Assembly (NCBI RefSeq): GCF_003352835.1
Contig: NZ_QLVD01000002.1
Span: 22,184-86,183 of the forward strand
From: Ornithinimicrobium murale
Lineage (GTDB): Bacteria > Actinomycetota > Actinomycetes > Actinomycetales > Dermatophilaceae
Direction of reading: 5' to 3'
DNA: 64,000 nucleotides
In this document: piece by piece, positions 54,257 through 62,830 of the stretch
How the letters are laid out: every line of letters begins with the position of its first letter
Numbering within the stretch: the stretch's first letter is position 1
Position numbers and translations under genes: made by a program
Notes under the pieces: model-generated
What the model was told of the DNA's origin: nothing
Database searches by the model: none
The model's input: the letters and a program-made list of their open reading frames with translations, nothing else

Positions 54257-54267
54257 GAGCACTGCTC
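54257..54267. promoter_or_regulatory. Palindrome, copy 2, in the membrane-protein/ABC divergent region
   Basis: The same 11-mer, embedded in AAGAGCACTGCTCTCTT, 57 bp from copy 1. Two copies in one divergent gap point to a cooperative regulator acting on both operons. The rest of the 203-bp gap (54182-54384) holds no gene. Confidence 0.6.
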
Positions 54268-54384
54268 TCTTCTTGGGCATGACGAATCTGCCAGCCGACA
54301 CATGACAGATATCCCTGTGCGGCGCGGGGCGCGGTCCATAGGCTGGGGGCCGTGGGGAACTCACTGACGAAGAGGGACGAGGAC

Positions 54385-55362
54385 ATGACGCAGACAGCAA
54401 CGGAGCCGACGACGACCGGGGATGGGCAGCGGGTGCTGGTCGTGGACAACCTGGTGCGCCGCTTTGGCGACCTGACCGCGGTCGACGACGTGTCCTTCAC
54501 GGTGGCCGCCGGTGAGACCTACGGGCTGCTGGGACCGAACGGCGCGGGCAAGACGACCACGATCTCGATGATCGCCGGCCTGCTCGAGCCGGACCAGGGC
54601 AGCGTGACCCTCCTGGGCCAGCAGATGGGACCGAAGAAGGCAGCGCCCAAGCGTCATCTCGGGTTGGTGCCCCAGGACCTGGCGATCTATCCCGACCTGA
54701 GTGCTCGCGAGAACCTCAACTTCTTCGGCAAGCTGCAGGGCCTGGCCGGTGGCGAGCTCAAGTCCAGGGTGGGTGAGGTGCTCGAGCTGACCGGGCTCAC
54801 CGACCGCGCCAAGGGTCCGACCAAGGACTTCTCCGGCGGCATGAAGCGCCGGCTGAACATCGGGATCGGGCTGCTCCACAAGCCGACGATGCTGATCCTG
54901 GACGAGCCGACCGTCGGCGTCGACCCCCAGTCGCGCAACGCCATCCTGGAGTCGGTGGAGGCACTCTCCGACGAGGGCATGGCCGTGATCTACACGACGC
55001 ACTACATGGAGGAGGCCGAGCGGCTCTGTGACCGGATCGGCATCATCGACTCCGGCACCCTGCAGGCCGAGGGCACCCGCGACGAGCTGATCCGGCTCAC
55101 CGGCGGCGTCGACAACATCCAGCTCACCGGCTCGGGAGACACGGCTGCCGCGGCGGAGGCACTGCTGGCGCTGGACTCGGTCGCACAGGCCGACGCCGAG
55201 CGCGGGCACCTCCAGCTCACGGTGCACGATGCACCGACCGCCGTGGCACAGATCGTGACCACGGCCACCGCCTCTGGTCTGCAGCTCAGCGACGTGCAGA
55301 TCAGCCGCCCCAACCTCGAGTCGGTCTTCCTGCACCTCACCGGCAAGGCGCTGCGGGACTGA
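54385..55362 (+). CDS. ABC exporter ATP-binding protein (LnrL/drug-export type)
   Basis: A 325-residue ATPase: Walker A GPNGAGKTTTISMIAGLL, signature KDFSGGMKRRLNIGIGLLHK, Walker B MLILDEPTVGVDPQSRN and switch His in TTHYMEEAERL, then a C-terminal dimerisation domain of about 90 residues (IQLTGSGDTAAAAEALLALDSVAQAD). This DrrA/LnrL type drives export of antibiotics or lipids. The ATG at 54385 has GAGGAC upstream; a GTG at 54352 would add eleven residues. It is followed by two ABC-2 permeases with a 2-nt gap. Confidence 0.92.
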   Translation: MTQTATEPTTTGDGQRVLVVDNLVRRFGDLTAVDDVSFTVAAGETYGLLGPNGAGKTTTISMIAGLLEPDQGSVTLLGQQMGPKKAAPKRHLGLVPQDLAIYPDLSARENLNFFGKLQGLAGGELKSRVGEVLELTGLTDRAKGPTKDFSGGMKRRLNIGIGLLHKPTMLILDEPTVGVDPQSRNAILESVEALSDEGMAVIYTTHYMEEAERLCDRIGIIDSGTLQAEGTRDELIRLTGGVDNIQLTGSGDTAAAAEALLALDSVAQADAERGHLQLTVHDAPTAVAQIVTTATASGLQLSDVQISRPNLESVFLHLTGKALRD

Positions 55363-55364
55363 TC

Positions 55365-56537
55365 ATGAGACAACTGCTCACACTGCTCACGACCGATCTC
55401 GTGCAGAGACTGCGCGACAAGTCGGTCATCATCTTCGCCGTCATCGTGCCACTGGCGCTGATGGGGGCCATGAACCTGGTCATGGGCGACACCATGGACA
55501 TGGACCTGGAGACCGCGACCGTCGCGGTCTCCGCACCCGAGGACGACCAGCTCGCAGCGCAGCTCATAGGCGCGATCCAGGCCCTGCCGGAGGGTGGCCT
55601 GGAGGTCGAGGTCACCGAGACCAGCGCCGCGGACGTGCAGGCGCTGGCCGAGTCCGGCGACGCCAAGCTCGGCCTGGTGATCCCGGACGGGTTCTCCGCG
55701 GCGCTCATGGCTGGCGAGCCCGTCGAGGTCGAGGCCGTCGAGGGTGACGGCTCGGGCATCGAGTCCACGGTGGTGCTCTCAGTGGTCCAGGGCTTCCTGG
55801 ACCGGGCCGGAGCCAGCGCCGTGGCCGCAGCCGCCGGTGCCGAGCTCGGCCTCCCGCCCGCGGAGCTGGGCGGGCTGGCCCAGCAGGTGGCCACCGGCGA
55901 GTCCGCCATCTCCATGACCACCGGCGAGGCCTCCAACGAGCAGTTGGACCCCAAGGGTGCCCTGATCGCCGGCCAGGCCGGCCTGTTCCTGATGTTCACC
56001 GTCAGCTTCGGCGTCCTGGGGCTGCTCGCCGAGCGTGAGTTCGGCACCCTTGCCCGGTTGCGTTCCATGCCGATGAACCCGCACCTGATCACCCTGTCGA
56101 AGGTGCTCAGCAGTTTCGTCCTGGGCGTCGTGGCGACCAGCATCCTGCTCACCGCCGGCGGACTGCTGTTCGGTGTCAGCTTCGGGTCGCCCCTGGCGAT
56201 CGCGGCACTGATCGTCTGCGCGGTGATCGCCACCACCTCGTTGACCTTCATCGTGATCAAGCTCGCCAAGACCAGCGAGCAGGCCACGGTCATCCAGACC
56301 ATCCTGGCCATGGTGCTCGGCATCTCCGGTGGGGCGTTCTTCCCGATGAGCGGCACCGGCCTGTTCGGCACGCTCCTCGACCTCAACCCGGTGGGCGCCA
56401 TGATCCGCGGCCTCGGCATCACCAGTGGTGGCGGCGGACTGGCCGACATCGGCGCCCCCGTCCTGATCCTGCTCGGCTTTGCGGCGGTGGCCCTGGTCAT
56501 CGCCCGGTTCGTCCCGGACCGGGGGGCGATGGCATGA
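55365..56537 (+). CDS. ABC-2 exporter permease, first subunit
   Basis: A 390-residue type-2 ABC permease: a helix at residues about 20-40, an outside domain of about 150 residues (DMDLETATVAVSAPEDDQLAAQLIGAIQ), and six helices near the C-terminal half, including LREFGTLARLRSMPMNP-type coupling-helix sequence (AEREFGTLARLRSMPM) that contacts the ATPase. Together with the next gene it makes the transmembrane heterodimer. Layout and coupling match LnrM of the linearmycin exporter of Bacillus. Confidence 0.9.
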   Translation: MRQLLTLLTTDLVQRLRDKSVIIFAVIVPLALMGAMNLVMGDTMDMDLETATVAVSAPEDDQLAAQLIGAIQALPEGGLEVEVTETSAADVQALAESGDAKLGLVIPDGFSAALMAGEPVEVEAVEGDGSGIESTVVLSVVQGFLDRAGASAVAAAAGAELGLPPAELGGLAQQVATGESAISMTTGEASNEQLDPKGALIAGQAGLFLMFTVSFGVLGLLAEREFGTLARLRSMPMNPHLITLSKVLSSFVLGVVATSILLTAGGLLFGVSFGSPLAIAALIVCAVIATTSLTFIVIKLAKTSEQATVIQTILAMVLGISGGAFFPMSGTGLFGTLLDLNPVGAMIRGLGITSGGGGLADIGAPVLILLGFAAVALVIARFVPDRGAMA

Positions 56538-57697
56538 GGGCCGCACTCGCGATTGCTGGCGTGGAGCTCCTGCGCTTCGTCAAGGACAAGGGCAACATCT
56601 TCTTCACCTTCATCTTCCCGCTGATCCTGGTGTTCGTGCTGGGTTCGCAGTTCGGCGGATCGGGCAACTCGGGCAGGGTCACCATCAGCGGGCCGGACAG
56701 TGAGTTGCGCACCGCCGTGACCGAGCAACTCGAGGACGACGAGGTGTCGGTGCAGTTCGCCGACCACGACGCCATGCTCGAGCAGGTGGCACGCGGACGG
56801 ACCGACGTCGGTCTGGTCATCGACCAGGACTCGGTCGCCGCGTTCGACAACGGCTCGGCCACGGAGCTGGAGCTCATCGCAGGCAATGCCTCGACGAGCA
56901 TGGCCGCTCAGCAGCGCGTCCAGGTCGCGGTCGGCAACCTAGACCTCCGACAGGTGCAGGTCAACGCCTTGGAAGGGGCCGGTGTCTCCGCGGACGACGC
57001 AGCGCAGGCACTCGAGGGTGCGGCCGGTCAGGCCAGCGCACCCACGCTGGAGGTCACCAGCGTGGACCAGCTCTCCCAGGAGTTCCAGGGGCTGGGCCAG
57101 TTCGACCTCGGGGCCTCCTCGCAGTTGCTGCTGTTCACCTTCCTGACCTCACTGGCCGGGTCCTCGACCCTGATCAATGCCCGGCGCCAGGGCGTGATGG
57201 GGCGCACCCTGGCCTCACCGGTCAGCACTCTGCAGGCCATCGCCGGTCAGTCCCTCGGGCGCTGGGTGATCGCCTTCTTCCAGGGCGGCTACATCATGCT
57301 CGCGACCTGGCTGCTGTTCGGCGTGGACTGGGGCAATATCGCCCTCTCCCTGTTGGTGCTGGCGGTCTTCGCGATCGTCGCTGCTGGGGCGGCCATGGTG
57401 CTGGGGTCGGTCCTGGACAACGAGGGGGCGGCCGTCGGTGCCGGCGTCGGACTGGGGCTGGTGCTGGCGGCGATCGGCGGCGGCATGATGCCGCTGGAGA
57501 TCTTCCCGGAGACCATGCGGACGATCGCCCACGTCACACCGCACGCCTGGGGCTATGACGCCTTCGCCGAGATCCAGCGCAGCAACGGCAACCTGATCGA
57601 CATCCTGCCGATGCTGGGCGTGCTGGTCGCGATGGCCGTCGGTGTCCTGCTCCTGGGGACCTGGCTGCTGCGCCGCAGCCTGGCACGCTCGCTCTGA
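56534..57697 (+). CDS. ABC-2 exporter permease, second subunit
   Basis: A 387-residue partner permease with the same plan: N-terminal helix (IFFTFIFPLILVFVLGSQF), an outside domain of about 160 residues with VTISGPDSELRTAVTEQLEDDE, and the coupling segment INARRQGVMGRTLASPVS before the membrane bundle. It overlaps the first permease by 4 nt (ATGA). The three genes form one transcript that ends at a strong hairpin. Substrate unknown; export of amphipathic drugs or lipids is the usual job. Confidence 0.9.
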   Translation: MRAALAIAGVELLRFVKDKGNIFFTFIFPLILVFVLGSQFGGSGNSGRVTISGPDSELRTAVTEQLEDDEVSVQFADHDAMLEQVARGRTDVGLVIDQDSVAAFDNGSATELELIAGNASTSMAAQQRVQVAVGNLDLRQVQVNALEGAGVSADDAAQALEGAAGQASAPTLEVTSVDQLSQEFQGLGQFDLGASSQLLLFTFLTSLAGSSTLINARRQGVMGRTLASPVSTLQAIAGQSLGRWVIAFFQGGYIMLATWLLFGVDWGNIALSLLVLAVFAIVAAGAAMVLGSVLDNEGAAVGAGVGLGLVLAAIGGGMMPLEIFPETMRTIAHVTPHAWGYDAFAEIQRSNGNLIDILPMLGVLVAMAVGVLLLGTWLLRRSLARSL

Positions 57698-57717
57698 CCC
57701 AGCGCACCATGGCGCGG

Positions 57718-57748
57718 AGCCCGCGGACCGGTGACCGGTCCGCGGGCT
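57718..57748 (+). terminator. Hairpin after the ABC exporter operon
   Basis: AGCCCGCGGACCGG and CCGGTCCGCGGGCT form a perfect 14-bp stem with a TGA loop, followed by TCT. It begins 20 nt after the stop. Confidence 0.85.
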
Positions 57749-57823
57749 TCTCGCCTCCCCCACTGATGCCCTCCCTCAGGTGACGTTCAGGTGTGCCCCA
57801 GGCACTCCGCATACCCTCACGGT

Positions 57824-58585
57824 GTGGACCCTGCAACGACGCCCGCCGCCGCCAACCAACTGAGCCACCTCGGAGCCGCCGGAGACCTCGCCCGGGTCCG
57901 TGCTGACTTCACCCGTTTCATGATGGAGTACAAGTTCGGCATGGACGAGGTCGAGACCAAGATCTCGATCCTGCAGGAGGAGTTCACCCACCTGCACGAC
58001 TACAACCCGATCGAGCACGTGCTCACCCGGCTGAAGACACCGGAGTCGATCCTGGAGAAGGTCCGGCGCCGGGGGCTCGACCCGTCCTTCGAGGCGATCC
58101 GCGACAACATCACCGACATCGCCGGCGTCCGCGTCGCGTGCAGCTTCGTGCGCGACGTCTACAACGTCTACGACATGCTGACCTCGCAGCCCGACGTGGA
58201 GGTGCTGCAGGTCAAGGACTACATCGAGAACCCCAAGCCGAACGGCTATCGCAGCCTCCACGGCCTGGTGCGCGTGCCGGTGCACCTGTCGGACCGCATC
58301 GTGCCGGTCACCGTCGAACTGCAGCTGCGCACCGTCGCGATGGACTTCTGGGCCAGCCTCGAGCACAAGATCTACTACAAGTATCGCGACTCCGTGCCCG
58401 AGGACCTGCTGGTGCAGCTCCAGGACGCGGCTCGGACCGCCGCTGACCTGGATGAGCGCATGGGCGCCCTGCATGTGCAGACTCATCGTGAGTTCGCCGA
58501 CCCACAGCGCCACGGGCCGACCGATGACGTCGTCCGGCAGCTGCAGGAACTGCGCGACTCACAGCAGGTCAACCGCTTCATCTGA
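57824..58585 (+). CDS. Small alarmone synthetase (RelA/SpoT synthetase domain)
   Basis: A 253-residue protein with only the (p)ppGpp synthetase domain. The catalytic region runs from about residue 70 (IEHVLTRLKTPESILEKVRRRG) through IRDNITDIAGVRVACSFVRDVYNVYDML and YIENPKPNGYRSLHGLVRVP to VTVELQLRTVAMDFWASLEHKIYYKY, containing the RxxDIAGxR and ELQLRT motifs. No HD hydrolase, TGS or ACT domain is present. Likely product is pppGpp or ppGpp in the stringent response. The GTG at 57824 has no upstream ribosome site and lies close behind a CATACC-type -10 box, so the mRNA may be leaderless. Confidence 0.92.
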   Translation: MDPATTPAAANQLSHLGAAGDLARVRADFTRFMMEYKFGMDEVETKISILQEEFTHLHDYNPIEHVLTRLKTPESILEKVRRRGLDPSFEAIRDNITDIAGVRVACSFVRDVYNVYDMLTSQPDVEVLQVKDYIENPKPNGYRSLHGLVRVPVHLSDRIVPVTVELQLRTVAMDFWASLEHKIYYKYRDSVPEDLLVQLQDAARTAADLDERMGALHVQTHREFADPQRHGPTDDVVRQLQELRDSQQVNRFI

Positions 58586-58607
58586 GGCCCTATACACAGA
58601 TTTTACC

Positions 58608-58616
58608 TGTGGACAA
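58608..58616 (-). promoter_or_regulatory. DnaA-box match
   Basis: TGTGGACAA, read on the minus strand as TTGTCCACA, is the actinobacterial DnaA box. A weaker CTATACACA lies 18 bp before it in inverse orientation. No AT-rich unwinding region or replication gene is near, so it is an isolated site, perhaps regulatory for the lipoprotein gene. Confidence 0.35.
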
Positions 58617-58702
58617 CGTTCTGGGTGGCTTTCCCGGGTGAGACTGTCTGGCACGACCGGCTCGTGGGGACCTGCGGGCGTGCCGACTGAGGAGGCCACT
58701 CC

Positions 58703-59335
58703 TTGAAGACGACGATGTTGACGCTGCTCGCGGCGGGGGCCCTCCTGGCGGGGTGCGGTGGTGACGCGGAACCCGCCGACCCGCCCACCAGTCAGGACCC
58801 GCTCCCGACGAGCGATGACAGTCCCACGACGGCTGCCCCCAGCACCGACGCACCGTCCGACGACGTGGTCGAGACCTCCTCGGCTCCCGATGTGAGCGAG
58901 ACGACCGAGGCCAGCGGGCCGCCAGAACTGCCGGACGAGGCGACCGAGGACTCCGAGGCGGGGGCGGAGGCTTTCGCGGTGCACTACGTGGAGCTCATGA
59001 ACTACGCGGCCATGGCTCCTGACGATGAACTCATTGGCCCACTCGCTACTGACGGGTGCGATACTTGCGCTGGTTTCGAAGGGATGATGGCGTCGTATGT
59101 AAACGCCAAAGAACGCGCTGCAGGACCACTTGTCGACGTTGGTGAATCACGCGCACGGGAAGTTGGCGAGGAGACAATCGTCTTCTTGGAGTCGGTTGAA
59201 AAGAAGCCGGCGACGCTGTCAGCCGACGGCGCGACAGCGACGGAGTCCGGGGACTCGACGCCGTTCACGATGGTGCTGACGGTCACCTTCGACGAGGGAC
59301 AGTGGTTGGTCTCCGAAATTCAGGTCCAGCAGTGA
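58703..59335 (+). CDS. DUF6318-like secreted lipoprotein
   Basis: A 210-residue lipoprotein. The signal (residues 1-18) ends in the lipobox LAGC, then a Thr/Ser/Pro/Asp-rich stalk of about 65 residues, and a small α/β domain (FAVHYVELMNYAAMAPDDELIGPLATDGCDTCAGFEGMM...) that resembles the SnoaL/NTF2-like DUF6318 family of Micrococcales. It starts with TTG after GAGGAGG. The stop overlaps the next gene's GTG by 4 nt, so the pair is co-expressed. Base composition falls sharply after about 59040, unlike the neighbours. Confidence 0.8.
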   Translation: MKTTMLTLLAAGALLAGCGGDAEPADPPTSQDPLPTSDDSPTTAAPSTDAPSDDVVETSSAPDVSETTEASGPPELPDEATEDSEAGAEAFAVHYVELMNYAAMAPDDELIGPLATDGCDTCAGFEGMMASYVNAKERAAGPLVDVGESRAREVGEETIVFLESVEKKPATLSADGATATESGDSTPFTMVLTVTFDEGQWLVSEIQVQQ

Positions 59336-60246
59336 TCCGAATTGCTGCGACCTCGGGGGCGGTGGCTCTGACATTCGTTAGTGCCATGGTTCCCATGGCG
59401 GGCATGGGACCGCCAGAAGAATGTGAACCTGGGGAGATCATTAAATGCGGGATTGGTCGTGATGGCACGTACGTGGGTCTGTCCCAGGAGCAAACACGCA
59501 ATCTACGCAAGAGTTACCCACCAGGAAGGGGTCCTGAGAACCCTGAGCGCTGGTACGAATACGTGGCAGTCATCGCGTGCTCTGGGAACGATCCACACTT
59601 TCCGGACCGCGTGCACTGCGAGTACGCGACGACCTACTGCGAGGAGCGGCAGCCTGGCAGTTCGGGGCCATACTCCTACATCTACCGGCGCATCGTGGAC
59701 GATGATGGCAATGAGGGCGCCTACGAGTCGGTCGCGCCCACGTGCTATCGCTCGGACGTGCCACCTCGGTCAGGTGAGCCCGTCAAAGAACTGACCGAAG
59801 AGATGATCATCGAGCAGTTCCACCAAACAGACTTTGCGCTGCCCAGCATGTCGATCGAGCCACCTGATGGACGCACGCTGGTCAATCTGCCTGTCTTCTA
59901 TGAGGCGGTCTGGCCCGAGGAAGGCTACGAGCCCGACGAGATCGACACAACCGACATCATTGGCTTCGAGGTCAGGATCCGCCCAGTCCTGGAGTCGGCG
60001 ACCTATCACTTCGGGGACGGCAACTCGATCGGCCCCACTGACTCGCTCGGTGGCCCCTACCCGGATGGCGATGTCACGCACGAATACGCCGAGGCAGCAA
60101 CGGTTGAGCCATACATCACCGTCATCTTTGGCGGTGAGGTCAGCGTCGATGGCAGTGCGTGGACGACCATCCCCGGCAGCGTGTCAGTGGATGGCCCCCT
60201 CAACCCACTCGAGATTCTCACGTCGAGCAACCAACTCTTCGACTAG
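59332..60246 (+). CDS. Secreted PKD-like domain protein
   Basis: A 304-residue exported protein with a short signal (residues about 1-24: AATSGAVALTFVSAMVPMAGMG). Seven cysteines lie in the N-terminal half (EECEPGEIIKCG, VIACSG, VHCEYATTYCEE, PTCYRS), implying disulfides. The C-terminal part has YHFGDGNS and DGDVTHEYAEAA, the FGDG...H-x-Y pattern of a PKD fold. It is translationally coupled to the DUF6318-like lipoprotein, a pairing that recurs in Micrococcales. GC content is lower than the rest of the window. Function unknown; surface adhesion is possible. Confidence 0.78.
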   Translation: MIRIAATSGAVALTFVSAMVPMAGMGPPEECEPGEIIKCGIGRDGTYVGLSQEQTRNLRKSYPPGRGPENPERWYEYVAVIACSGNDPHFPDRVHCEYATTYCEERQPGSSGPYSYIYRRIVDDDGNEGAYESVAPTCYRSDVPPRSGEPVKELTEEMIIEQFHQTDFALPSMSIEPPDGRTLVNLPVFYEAVWPEEGYEPDEIDTTDIIGFEVRIRPVLESATYHFGDGNSIGPTDSLGGPYPDGDVTHEYAEAATVEPYITVIFGGEVSVDGSAWTTIPGSVSVDGPLNPLEILTSSNQLFD

Positions 60247-60261
60247 CGATGCAGACAGAGC

Positions 60262-60290
60262 TGCCCCGCACGCAGTGTGCGTGCAGGGCA
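60262..60290. terminator. Hairpin between PKD gene and DEAD-box helicase
   Basis: TGCCC(C)GCACGCA pairs with TGCGTGC(A)GGGCA around a GTG loop. It lies 16 nt after the PKD stop and 37 nt after the end of the convergent helicase, so it may serve both. Confidence 0.65.
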
Positions 60291-60326
60291 GGCTCGTCCA
60301 CGACGGTCAGCCGCGCGGGTGAAGAG

Positions 60327-62585
60327 TCAGCGGTTGCCTCGGTAGCCGCCAGCCACCCTGTTGCCACGCTCGCGGTTGAAGCCACCATTGCGGCGCTGTG
60401 GGCGTCCGCGGTAGTTGCCACGCCCCTGCGGACGCTTCGGGCGCAACAGGTTGTCCAGCACAGACTGCGGGATCGCCTCGAAGGACGGCTCGCGGCCTCC
60501 GGCGGTCTCCAGCACCTGAGCATCGTGCGGCGTGACGCGCGTCGGCGCTGCGTCAACACCGGCGCTGTCCAGCATCCGCTGCACACCCTTCTTCTGGTGC
60601 GGCAGGGCCAGGGTCACCACACGACCGGTCTCCCCGGCGCGGGCGGTGCGACCTGAACGGTGCAGGTAGTCCTTGTGGTCGGCGGGCGGGTCGGCCTGCA
60701 GCACCAGGGACACCTCGTCGACGTGGATGCCACGCGCAGCGACGTCCGTGGCAACCAGGACCGGCAATTCGCCGGACTTGAAAGCCTCGAGGACGCGGGT
60801 GCGCTGCGCTTGGTTCAGACCCCCGTGGAGGGCTGCCGCAAAGACGCCACACTCACGCAACTGCAGCGCGATGCGGTCGGCGCCGAGCTTGGTGCGCACG
60901 AAGACGATGGTGCGACCAGGACGGTTGGCGATGGTCGCTGTGATCGGCTTCTTGTGCTGCGGGTCGATCAGGAAGACGTGGTGCTCCATGGTCGACACGC
61001 TCGCGGTGGCGCTGTCCGTCTGATGGGTCACCGGGTCGGTCAGATACTTCTTGGCGACCTGATCCACGCCGTGGTCCAGCGTCGCGGAGAACAGCAGTCG
61101 CTGACCGTCGGTCGGAGTCAGGTCAAGAATCTCGGAGATGGCCTCCACGAAGCCCATCTCGGCCATGTGGTCCGCCTCGTCCAGCACCGTGATCTTGACC
61201 TCGGAGAGGTCAGCAGCACCGCGCTCCAGCAGGTCGGCCAGGCGACCCGGAGTCGCGACGAGGAGGTCGACGCCCTGCTCCAGGCTGCGCAGCTGCGGGG
61301 TGTAGGACATACCGCCGGCCACCAACTGGTGACGCAGCCGCAGGGTCTGCAGCAGCGGACGCAGCGCGTCCACGATCTGCATCGCGAGCTCACGGGTCGG
61401 CGTGAGGATCAGCGCGTGCGGCTTGTGCGGCCTGGCGCGCTCACCCTCGGCCAGACGGTGCAGCGTCGGCAGACCGAAGGCCAGCGTCTTGCCGGAACCT
61501 GTCTGTCCACGGCCCAGCAGGTCACGACCCGCCAACGCGTCCGGAATGGTGGCAGCCTGGATCGGGAACGGCTTGACCAGACCGAGCTGGGTCAGACGCT
61601 CGACGAGCTGCTCGTTCAGCCCCAGGTCACCGAACTCGTTCGGGCCCTCGTGCACGGGCTTGGCCTGCTTCGGAGTCTCCTCGACCCGGTACTCGCGCGC
61701 CGAGTGCGGGCGGTCCTCGGAGAAGTGCCGGTTGTCGCGACGCTCGCGGCGCTCCCAGGTGTGGTTCTCGCGAGCCTCGGCTGAGGTGTCGCGACGAGCG
61801 GGGCGCTCGTCCCGGTCCCACTGGCGACGAGGGCCACGGTCCTCCCAGTCACGGCGCGGGCCACGGTCATCACGGTTGAAGGACCGGCCGGAACGGTCGT
61901 CCCGGTTGAACTCACGGCGCGGGCCACGGTCATCACGGTTGAAGGACCGGCCGGAACGGTCGTCCCGGTTGAACTCACGGCGCGAGCCACGGTCATCACG
62001 GTTGAAAGGCCGACCAGAACGGTCGTCCCGGTTGAACTCACGGCGCGAGCCACGGTCATCACGGTTGAAGGACCGACCAGAACGGTCATCCCGGTTCCAC
62101 TCACGACGCTGCGGACGCTCGCCACCGTCATTCCAGTCGCGGCGCGGGCCACGGTCATCACGGTTGGAGGACCGACCAGAGCGGTCGTCCCGGTTCCACT
62201 CACGACGCTGCGGACGCTCGCCACCGTCATTCCAGTCGCGGCGCGGGCCACGGTCGTCACGGTTGAACTCACGGCGACCGCCACGGTCATCGCGGTCGAA
62301 AGACCGCTGCGGCCGGTCGTCACGGCTCCCCTCCCGGCGGGGGCCGCGGTCGTCACGGTCGAACGAACGCTGGGGGCGGTCGCCATAGCGCTTTTCGCCC
62401 TGGCCAGCCCCGCGACGGGGACGGTCCTCACGGTCGGACCGGTCCGCATAGGACTTGCGGTCGTCACGCCTCGAGGAACGGGCGGACAGTTCACGTGCCT
62501 TGGCAGCGGCCTTCTTCTGGGCGGGGGTGTGGCGGGGCTTCTTCTTGTGGGAGGGCGCGGAGGCGCGCCCGATGGCCTTGGCCAT
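60327..62585 (-). CDS. DEAD-box RNA helicase with Arg/Asp-rich repeat arm
   Basis: A 752-residue helicase. Residues about 1-40 are Lys/Ala/Arg-rich; about 40-290 are repeats of FNRDDRSGRS/RGPRRD type; the helicase core runs from about 320 to 690 with motifs Q (FPIQAATIPDAL), I (GQTGSGKT), Ia (PTRELAM), II (DEADH), III (SAT), V (VATDVAARGIHVDEV) and VI (HRSGRTARAG); the tail is again basic (GRGNYRGRPQRRNGG). It should unwind structured RNA, as in cold adaptation or ribosome assembly. The arm's repeats probably bind RNA and may drive condensation. No strong ribosome site is seen. Confidence 0.95.
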   Translation of the reverse strand: MAKAIGRASAPSHKKKPRHTPAQKKAAAKARELSARSSRRDDRKSYADRSDREDRPRRGAGQGEKRYGDRPQRSFDRDDRGPRREGSRDDRPQRSFDRDDRGGRREFNRDDRGPRRDWNDGGERPQRREWNRDDRSGRSSNRDDRGPRRDWNDGGERPQRREWNRDDRSGRSFNRDDRGSRREFNRDDRSGRPFNRDDRGSRREFNRDDRSGRSFNRDDRGPRREFNRDDRSGRSFNRDDRGPRRDWEDRGPRRQWDRDERPARRDTSAEARENHTWERRERRDNRHFSEDRPHSAREYRVEETPKQAKPVHEGPNEFGDLGLNEQLVERLTQLGLVKPFPIQAATIPDALAGRDLLGRGQTGSGKTLAFGLPTLHRLAEGERARPHKPHALILTPTRELAMQIVDALRPLLQTLRLRHQLVAGGMSYTPQLRSLEQGVDLLVATPGRLADLLERGAADLSEVKITVLDEADHMAEMGFVEAISEILDLTPTDGQRLLFSATLDHGVDQVAKKYLTDPVTHQTDSATASVSTMEHHVFLIDPQHKKPITATIANRPGRTIVFVRTKLGADRIALQLRECGVFAAALHGGLNQAQRTRVLEAFKSGELPVLVATDVAARGIHVDEVSLVLQADPPADHKDYLHRSGRTARAGETGRVVTLALPHQKKGVQRMLDSAGVDAAPTRVTPHDAQVLETAGGREPSFEAIPQSVLDNLLRPKRPQGRGNYRGRPQRRNGGFNRERGNRVAGGYRGNR
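61840..62260 (-). repeat. In-gene DNA repeats encoding the RDDR arm
   Basis: Blocks of about 60 bp recur, with CGGTTGAAGGACCGGCCGGA and GTCGTCCCGGTTGAACTCAC as main elements (plus strand), and a longer 111-bp unit that holds CCGTCATTCCAGTCGCGG is present twice. The near-identity of the copies suggests recent duplication and predicts length variation between strains. Confidence 0.85.
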
Positions 62586-62610
62586 GGCGAATCGCTCAAT
62601 TCTGGTAACT

Positions 62611-62633
62611 CGATGAGGTTGGACGCCTCATCG
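62611..62633 (-). promoter_or_regulatory. Leader hairpin of the DEAD-box helicase
   Basis: CGATGAGG and CCTCATCG form a perfect 8-bp stem with a 7-nt loop, 26 nt upstream of the ATG. The leader region 62586-62830 has no other gene. Confidence 0.45.
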
Positions 62634-62830
62634 CTCCCCTAGAGCGTGACCGACCTACCTCCAGGTGCTCTTCATGGCACCCGATGGGCCGCAAGGAACG
62701 GTTTGTCCTCCGGCGTGCCCGTCTGATCAGCGCTCAACGCGCCCTGCAGGCAAGCATTCAATTTACCTGACCGCGACCGTCGAACGCCAACTGGCCGGGT
62801 ATGGCGCTCGTCACCTCGCCGATCGCGGGG

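Noticed and set aside
58591..58616. Replication origin
   Set aside because: Only one exact DnaA box, with no dnaA/dnaN genes, no box cluster and no AT-rich region.
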